Shown here in pieces: positions 57,460-64,000 of a stretch of 64,000 bases of DNA. The notes beneath the pieces were generated by a model. That model ran no database searches, had not been told where the DNA came from, and was given only the letters and a program-made list of their open reading frames with translations. Source of the stretch: Selaginella moellendorffii (lineage: Eukaryota; Streptophyta; Lycopodiopsida; Selaginellales; Selaginellaceae); the NCBI RefSeq assembly GCF_000143415.4, contig NW_003314280.1:1594152-1658151 (forward strand), given 5' to 3'. A program made the translations under genes and the position numbers. Numbering within the stretch: position 1 is the stretch's first letter; each line of letters opens with the position of its first letter.

Positions 57460-58035
57460 CGATTGTACTTCATTGTTTTAAGTTTAGCAGTGCAAGGTGG
57501 CCATAAATTCCCTCTCGTAGTTTTTCTTCCTCATGCTCATTCTTTCTCCAAGAATTTTGTGTCGTTCCTTGCAAGATGAATCCTGTTTATCCAATGTTAT
57601 GGCAGATTTTATAATTTTACAGCCAAATAGAAAAGAGGTAATTTATATATCTAATGAGAAATTGTTTTATATCTGAAAAAGAACATATATTTAACAACAA
57701 GCTTTCCTTTTGATTGACATTGCATTGTCCACCATGAAGCTATCCACTATAAGACACTTTGTTAGAAAAAACTCACACTAGAATAAACTTCTATTTAAAA
57801 ATTCTACATAGAACATGCATGTAGAATTTTATATCTTTGAGTTTTTTTTTTTTTTTTCTGACCAACATAATATCATAATGTTATATAACCTTTGTGTCTG
57901 GCTTAGAACTCCTCACGACTCTCCTAAGATAGTGACATGCCTGAGGTTGGCCAAGGAACAAAGGACTTTTGATTGTTCTGGTTGCTGCTTTGGAGAAGGA
58001 TTGAAACCAAGCTTATAGTTGACCCAATAAAAATA
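57460..58035. other. Spacer with no recognisable feature
   Basis: AT-rich with a run of about 17 T at 57842-57858. A 67-codon frame crosses the T-run and is not protein-like. Confidence 0.6.
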
Positions 58036-58049
58036 ATCAAAATCTTGAC

Positions 58050-58966
58050 ATGAGATGGAGTTTGAGATGGAGTTCAAGATGGATATGAGATGGAGTTCGA
58101 GATGGAGTCCAAGGAGTTTGAGATGGACCCGAGATGGAGTCTGAAATAAAGTCTAAGATAAAGTGAATATAAACTGACAAGCAGGGTAGGTTGGTGAAGT
58201 GTTCAAGAGTCAACTCTAGCTCCTCTAGGAGATCAAAAGGTCGATACTCCCAATCTGGGTGGCATTACTTACTTGGATACCTAGCATAGCTCAACAAAAC
58301 CTTGCTTTAGCCCCATGGCTAGAGCACCCAAAGGCAGATGGTGGGGAGAGTACCTATGAAACCCATGTAGGGCCACGGTGTTTTGAAATGTTGTCTCAAA
58401 GTCCTAGACTAAGGAAAGAAAGAGGAGCAGTCCTCCTGTGTGGTGACCAAGGATGCAGTCATGTGGCAAGAAAGTCCTAGAAGCTGGTGGGGTATAGTGG
58501 TTGGGCCTATAGGCCTTAATCCAATAGTAGTGTTAGCGAACATAGCCGTGGACAAAAAGGGACGTGGTAGGGACCAAAAAAGGGATATTAGGGAAGGCTA
58601 TTCCATATATTTGTAGGCATCTAGAGGATGCTAAGGAGTGGATCTAAAATGATCACTTATGGATTGACGACTTAGTTTTTGATAGATAGAATAATGATGT
58701 AGGTGGTGTTGGATCACTAATGTGACAAACATGGCATTAGCATGACGGGTTGATATGTTAGTGGTACCTTTAGGTGTCGGTCATAGGATTAGACATGTGG
58801 AGCACTTGGACCAAGTGCAATGGTTGAGTGGCATGGATGCCATTCTCGAGGCTAGTAAGTCCCTAAGTTCAGAATAAGATTTATAGATGTTGTGAGTGAG
58901 ACTCCTCCAAATGGTCAGATGTGTGGTTAAGTGATTAAAGTAGAATGGAAAATTTAGTCTCTTACA
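58050..58966 (+). mobile_element. LTR2 copy lacking its first part
   Basis: Begins in GAGATGGAGTTTGAGATGG minisatellite and follows LTR2 to TTTAGTCTCTTACA at 58966. It lacks the block with the GGGTGAAAGCCC motif. Confidence 0.8.
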
Positions 58967-60530
58967 CAAACTTGGTGCCATTTGCATCAAAGTGGCACTG
59001 AGGACATGGTGAATGACACTTAATCTCAATTGCTATGGACTTTTGGCTGGAAGGGCTAGCTTGGGCACATCACAAAGTGTGGGGGATATTTCTGGGGTTG
59101 TCAATAACTTAGAGGTTTAATAGTCCTAGTGTTTATTGGTAAACCTATTAAATTATTTATGTGGGATCACTAGGTGATATCATGATTGATAATCAAGGAA
59201 AAACTCCTTGGTGGGTTAAGGAATGGTGTTACTAGTTCAAAGTAGTGATTTAAATATAACACATAAGGGAAATAAGCTATGGTAATGCATTATAAGTCCA
59301 AGAAAGTAGTCTTTAAGAAAGGACCCATAGAATGGTCACAACATTGGTTGTGGATAAGGCCTATAACAAAAAATGTTAGGGAGACTTATTAGGGGTGAAT
59401 ACCCTCTGAACTTGACAAACTAGAGCCTTTGTTATAGAACTAAAAGGATATATCAAATATGGAGGTAGTGATCTTATGTTGCTTGGTACAACAGTTAAAG
59501 GATAAAAGCAAAAGACTAGTGGCCAAGAATGTACTAGAAGGAATCTAAACAATAAATTAGACGAAGAACATTCATATAATGGATGCTAACGGATTGTGAG
59601 AAAGAAAATATATTTCCAAAGATGGATTTTTCAAATGCTCCAATGTAGCAAAGGCAAAAGCTCAAAGAGATGGAGCAACAAGGTAGCGAAATAATAGAGC
59701 TATGAACAGCCCTAACACAAATTATAGAGAAATGGAACTTAATGCCTAGGATAGCACGAAGTAAAAGAAAGGATGATAATGCCCTCAATTGAAGGACTTC
59801 CTAGGATGGGGAATTGGAATTTGCATAACATGTGTAATGCAAGATGTCGGAAACACCAAAAAAATTGACTCGAGAAATCAATATTATAATTCCAAAGTAT
59901 AATAGTTATGTTGATGAAGGCTGGGACTACTCCGGAATGAATAGTAATGTTGAGGTATGGCACCTCAATCCTTGTCGTCTTTGTGGCTCTGCTCATGTCA
60001 TAAGCTCTCTCTCTCTCTCCATGCTCTAGCTCAAAATACAAAATGTAGAACTCTTGATATTTCACCCTTGTAGGACTTTTATACAACCATTTGGATTATC
60101 CTAAGAATCAAAATATTCCCCTCTCTCTCCCTCTCTTAAGATGCTCATAGCTGCAATTAGGGAGTAGGAGTGGGAGCAGGAGTGAGTAAGAGTAGGAGTA
60201 GGAGTAGAAGCGAGAGTAAAAGTAGGAGTAGATGGGGTGAGTCGAAGCCTATAGTTGCAATAATAAGATTGAGATAAAAAAAAGTGTCTCTAACAAGTTT
60301 GAGAACTAAATGAACAAAGGAAGAGAACTATCATATGTGATCTAATGAGACTCTAAGTTTAAGAAATTATGCTCCTTAGAGGATGGGAAATGCATATTGA
60401 GCCTTTACTATCGAGTCAATGACAAATATTGGCTTAGTGCTAAAGAAAATGGTAATCTATGATGGGGTTACTTTATGAAATGGTTTATTGTTTGATGAGG
60501 ATATTGAACTTTGTCTATGGGTGGTAGGGT
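58967..60530 (+). mobile_element. Deleted internal region of an LTR2 element
   Basis: After a primer-site remnant (AACTTGGTGCC) it jumps to sequence matching 24000-25330 of the complete element and ends in CTATGGGTGGTAGGGT, the polypurine tract. About 2.8 kb of the internal region is missing. Non-coding. Confidence 0.78.
60159..60232 (+). repeat. GAGTAG-type microsatellite
   Basis: Units of GAGTAGGA/GAGTAAGA from about 60159 to 60232; CT-rich runs nearby at 60003-60018 and 60121-60138. Confidence 0.75.
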
Positions 60531-60555
60531 TATGAGACACAAATCCCTAAGCCCC
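60531..60555 (+). mobile_element. First 25 bp of an LTR2, cut by an LTR1 element
   Basis: TATGAGACACAAATCCCTAA then GCCCC, directly followed by the LTR1 end TGTAGCCC. This is the start of the right LTR of the element at 58050. Confidence 0.8.
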
Positions 60556-61480
60556 TGTAGCCCACCTGAATTTGGAGCTGAACTCCAAGCCCATTGCGCT
60601 ATGAAACGAGGGTCCGGTACAATCCCACGAGCACTAGCTCCCCGTATCCAGCACCTGCACGCAAAATGGTATCAGACAGAGTCTGGCACAATTTTGGCAT
60701 ACCGGTGGCCTAACGCAAGGAGGAGGGTACTCCACCGACTAGAGCAGCGTGGAGCTTGAGCTTAGACCCCAGTCGGACGTAGAACAAGGAGCGACACAGC
60801 TCAGCGGGAGCCAAACTAATGTCTCAAGTGGTCGAACATGCATTCCAACCACTATCCTTACTATACATTTGGAACCCCCCATAGCCCCCCCCCTCCCCTC
60901 GTGAGGGACACACACTTTGGGCTTTCACCCCAAGCCTCCCTTAGCACCAGGAGTTAGTCTCTGGGACAAGTCCAAAACTTACTAAATATGGAATGGCCTT
61001 AGATTGCAAATTTGGACACGGGACGAACACCATTGTGTTCAAGCCGATCTTTACATTCTGTAGATATGCCAAATGAGCGAATCTAGACACTTTCCATAAA
61101 TAGCATTTGGGACCGAAATGAGACTAACACAAAGGGCGTGATAGCGAGGGTGTTTGGCAGACACGGTAAACTATCATCCGGCAATATTGAGGGACTAGTC
61201 TCAATATGCGAGGGTTCTTGTCACTAGTCAGTGCAAGACATAACAAGATGGGAACTCCTTACCGGGCTAAGTATGCTTAGCTAATAGCACGTAGGAATTC
61301 CGTCCTTATGCTCGTCCAGTCTAAGTACACTCAAAATGCCCAGTTAACTCCACTAGCACAAGAGGGGCTACTAAAGGGATCCAACTGTATCGACCTCCTG
61401 CCGTCATGGCCGTAAGGAAAGAGTGTCCGTAAGGACTGGTTGACAAGTATCTTTCGATACCCGAAGTCACATTTGTGACA
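60556..61480 (-). repeat. 3' LTR (LTR1 variant) of chromovirus H
   Basis: 925 bp; on the plus strand it reads TGTAGCCCACC ... CATTTGTGACA. It follows LTR1 over most of its length but differs at the left end, which lacks the CACGTG-rich segment. The polypurine complement CTCTGCCCCCCTTGGGG follows at 61481. Confidence 0.82.
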
Positions 61481-62093
61481 CTCTGCCCCCCTTGGGGAAG
61501 ATCAACGTCCTCGTCGATGTATACCTGAGTCTAGCAAACCGTCAAGGAAACAACCCCGAAAGTTAACGGAAAGCACACTATGTGGGAAACACACCGACTT
61601 AAATGAGTTATGGAACAACCTCTCCTCTACGTCCAAAGACATTAAAACTCAAACACCCTCCGACCGTCGCCGACAAGGAATCAACTAATAGAGTTAGCCA
61701 CCCTTGTTGCTCCAAGTACCACTCAGCTTACAAAGGAATGATACATCCCTGCCCGCAGAGACATAGGGAGAAGGCCAGAGGCCCAACTTCCCCTAAGCAA
61801 GAAATCAACCCCGTTGGGAACATTTGGACAACTACTATAAACTGGCAGATTAAGTTGTTTACACAACCACGCCCCTTTGTCAAAAATGAGTCATCGAGAG
61901 AGAGGCGAGGACTTGTGATCAGTCTATAATAGTTATCCCCATGGTTATGGATTGAACCCATGCACCGAAGTGCCGAAGTCAACCTGCCAAAACTGACCCA
62001 AGTACAAATGAACAAATGAAACGACACTTTGTTTGAAAGAAATATATTGCTTTATTGATTTGCAAGATTTATTACAAGGTTTTTTTACAAAAA
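61481..62093 (-). other. 3' untranslated region of chromovirus H, shared with the LARD
   Basis: About 530 bp aligns with 33288-33820 of the LARD (for example CAAGGAAACAAC, ACTTAAATGAGTTA, CCGTCGCCGACAAGGAA). From about 62030 to the stop codon it is private to H. Confidence 0.8.
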
Positions 62094-62651
62094 CTAGTCT
62101 TTATTACTATTCTCATACTCCGTGACAAGTTTACGAGCATGTGTAAGATTCCTAAGAGGCTCCCAAGTTGATTCACAAGTTGGGTAACCTTTCCACTTAA
62201 CTAGATATTCCTTCACACGAGCTCGTCTCTGGAATCGGGAATCCAAGATAGCTTCCACTTCGTATTCTGGTTCACCGTCTACAACATCTGGTGGCGGACG
62301 AATCTCCCCTTGACGTGCAACATCAATGGTGTAAGGAGCCAATAGATTGGCATGAAATACATTATGAATATTGGACATCTCCGCAAGCAGATCCAACCAA
62401 TAGGATACATCCCCAATGCATTTGAGCACCCGATAAGGTTCAACATATCTCGGCAAGAGCTTCCGAGACAAAGAACCCTTAATGTTCAAGTTTCGGGAAG
62501 ATAGCCACACCTGATCTCCCACTTGATAGGATACATCCCGACGATGCTGATCCTTATCACGTCGATACCTATCCTGAGCTTTGCCCATCGCCTTAGTAGC
62601 TCTAGACCAACCTTAGCATAGCTGCTCCATATAAGTTTCAACTGCTGGGAC
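62094..62651 (-). pseudogene. Integrase C-terminus and chromodomain of chromovirus H
   Basis: Reads SYQVGDQVWLSSRNL, LLPRYVEPYRVLKCIGDV and NVFHANLLAPY, then a chromodomain with EYEVEAILDSRF ... EYLVKWKGYPTCESTWEP and a short tail ending at 62094. The aromatic cage residues typical of chromodomains (Tyr, Trp and a Trp in STWEP) are present. A stop lies near 62616, upstream of the clear frame, and the LTR-C element E2 interrupts at 62652, with the rest of pol presumably beyond 64000. Confidence 0.88.
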
Positions 62652-63037
62652 TGTCAAGACCCCCAACAAGATCAAGACTGGAAAATGTAAAAGACAAGAG
62701 AAAAGCTAGTGAATAACAAAGAAGAGGCCTTAGACTGGTGTTGATTCAAATTGTGGAGAAATGGAACAAGGCTAACCTATATATATTATAAGTTGATGAA
62801 GCTCCACCACTCTTGGATCAAGGACGGCCCAAATATAGTTGAGGTTGAGGAGGCACCACATCATCATCAGGAATGTGGCTCGAGACTCAGGAATCGTATG
62901 GGAAGTTGAGAGTCAAGAATAGGGAAGTGTCTTGAGAGTCAGGAATAGGGAAGTGTCTCGAGAGTCAGGAATGTGGTCTGCAGGTCAGGAATCCAGCGAG
63001 AGTCAGGAATGTGGCAAGAATTGGGGGATTCCTGACA
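62652..63037 (-). repeat. 3' LTR (LTR-C) of chromovirus E2
   Basis: 386 bp with the same ends as the other LTR-C copies. It is inserted in H; the left target copy would be GGGAC (62647-62651), with its partner outside the window. On the minus strand the polypurine GAGGAGCGGGTGC (63038-63050) precedes it. Confidence 0.92.
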
Positions 63038-63048
63038 GCACCCGCTCC

Positions 63049-64000
63049 TCAAGAACGAGTGGAACAAGGACGTGAATGAGAACGAGGAGAAGGATGAGAT
63101 GGGCGGCGAGGGACGGGAGATGGAGAAAAAGAATGAGGACTGGGATGAGAAGGATAGTGGCGGTGGAAGTCCTGAACAAGGTTAGAAGAATGAATCAAGT
63201 TGTCCGTAAGTTCCCAAGTGCATTCTTCAGGTCCATAACCCTTCCAGTCGACCAGATAGTAGAGTTTAGACCGTGAGATCTTGGAATCAAGGATGTCCTG
63301 AACCTCGTACTCAGACCCATCCTCGAGCTTCACTGGTGGAGGCAGAGGAATGACCCAATTTGGAATAGGACTGGGAATATAAGGCTCAAGGAGGGAGGAG
63401 TGAAAAACGGGGTGAATTTGATATGAGGAGGGAAATGCAAGGCGATAAGTGACAGGATTAATGATGGCAGTGATAGGGAAAGGACCGAGGTGTTTGAAAT
63501 CGAGTTTGGGACATGGCCTGGTGGTGGAGATATTTCGCCTGAGGAGCCAGACTTTATCCCCAATATTGTAAGGGGGACAATCCTGACGATGGACATTGGC
63601 AAATGTTTTGTGAGAGTCCTGAGCACGATGGAGGTGGAAGGAGATGGAGTTGTGGATTTCCTGGAGGTTGGAGATAAATGTCTCAGAGCAGGGATTAGAA
63701 TGAGAGGATTCAGATGGAGAAGGAAGTGAGAGATTGAATCGGGGATTTCGGCCAGAGTTCGCAAAGAAGGGGGAAACACGAAGAGAGGAGTGAACAGAGT
63801 TGTAATAGGAGAATTCAGCAACGGGAAGGATATCGAACCACTCATTCTGATGATAGTTGATGAAGCACCTCAGGAATTTTTCCAACGTCTGAATCGTTTG
63901 CTCGGACTGTCCATCAGTTTGAGGATGATATGCCGAAGAGAGGTTGGCCTTCACTTCAAGCAGCTGCAGAAACCGTTGCCAGAAATGAGAGATGAACTGA
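63049..64000 (-). CDS. Integrase and chromodomain of Tf1/sushi-like chromovirus E2, partial
   Basis: Open without a stop from the right edge to a TGA at 63049-63051. It reads FISHFWQRFLQLLEVK, SAYHPQTDGQSEQTIQTLEKFLR (DDE-core Glu in the LEKF segment), FAEFSYYNSVHSSLRVSPF-like text, the GDKVWLLRRNI module, LGPFPITAIINPVTYRLAFP and HPVFHSSLLEPY, then a chromodomain (EYEVQDILDSK ... YYLVDWKGYGPEECTWEL) and a Ser/Pro/His-rich tail. The stop is followed within a few bases by the polypurine tract and 3' LTR, the compact arrangement of this branch. No damage is visible here, so E2 may be a young copy; its RT and gag lie outside the window. Confidence 0.93.
   Translation of the reverse strand, partial: QFISHFWQRFLQLLEVKANLSSAYHPQTDGQSEQTIQTLEKFLRCFINYHQNEWFDILPVAEFSYYNSVHSSLRVSPFFANSGRNPRFNLSLPSPSESSHSNPCSETFISNLQEIHNSISFHLHRAQDSHKTFANVHRQDCPPYNIGDKVWLLRRNISTTRPCPKLDFKHLGPFPITAIINPVTYRLAFPSSYQIHPVFHSSLLEPYIPSPIPNWVIPLPPPVKLEDGSEYEVQDILDSKISRSKLYYLVDWKGYGPEECTWELTDNLIHSSNLVQDFHRHYPSHPSPHSFSPSPVPRRPSHPSPRSHSRPCSTRS

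Noticed and set aside
63330-63845. 171-codon minus-strand frame overlapping the E2 integrase
   Set aside because: Out-of-frame shadow of the integrase-chromodomain reading frame, which has clear family motifs.

Overview
The window comes from a land-plant nuclear genome. Evidence for this is an interstitial CCCTAAA-type telomeric repeat, a germin-like protein gene, the 5' half of an intron-bearing tRNA-Tyr of plant type, and a dense nest of Ty3/gypsy elements, several with chromodomains. One chromovirus lineage has a reverse transcriptase of the Tf1/sushi/Tcn1 kind (DLRGAYNLIR and MPFGLTNAPAVFQ motifs). This kind is reported from fungi, vertebrates and seed-free plants, so a moss, lycophyte or fern is plausible but not proven.

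Layout. 1-8.4 kb is the only gene-like region outside retroelements. A long minus-strand reading frame (1-1941, running off the left edge) faces a plus-strand, transposase-derived frame (4799-7868) with tandem DUF8039-like and DUF7869-like regions. A 22-bp near-perfect palindrome (half-site ATGGCRTGWGG, then its reverse complement) is scattered about 14 times between 0.8 and 8.35 kb. It lies between the genes, in a probable intron, and in frame inside both coding regions. I saw it nowhere else in the window, and it is my best candidate for something undescribed.

8.5-56.4 kb and 58-64 kb are nested LTR retrotransposons. Three LTR families recur. LTR1 (about 1.1 kb, TGTCRCG...GCTACA) belongs to a large non-coding element (LARD; complete copy 32145-39418, minus) and apparently to a coding chromovirus (60556-62651, minus) that shares its LTR and about 0.5 kb of 3' sequence. 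LTR2 (1.65-1.74 kb, TGTGAGAC...CTTACA) carries an internal GAGTCCGAGATGG minisatellite and bounds a second non-coding element (19587-27073, plus), inserted in an LTR1 LARD. LTR-C (386 bp, TGTCAGGAAT...TCTTGACA) belongs to the Tf1-like chromovirus. The predicted 5' end of its transcript is perfectly complementary over 15 nt to the sequence just inside the 5' LTR, which points to self-priming rather than tRNA priming. A 675-bp TRIM with 162-bp LTRs sits inside it. Other Ty3/gypsy remnants (11.9-16.3, 31.1-41.5, 41.5-43.4, 45.1-48.4 and 52.6-53.9 kb) carry stops, frameshifts and internal deletions.

56.4-58 kb is a small island with one apparently intact gene, a secreted germin-like protein that lacks one metal ligand, followed by a truncated tRNA-Tyr.

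All coordinates were read by eye. LTR edges with TG/CA ends and duplicated target sites are good to the base; edges of decayed fragments are good to a few tens of bases.
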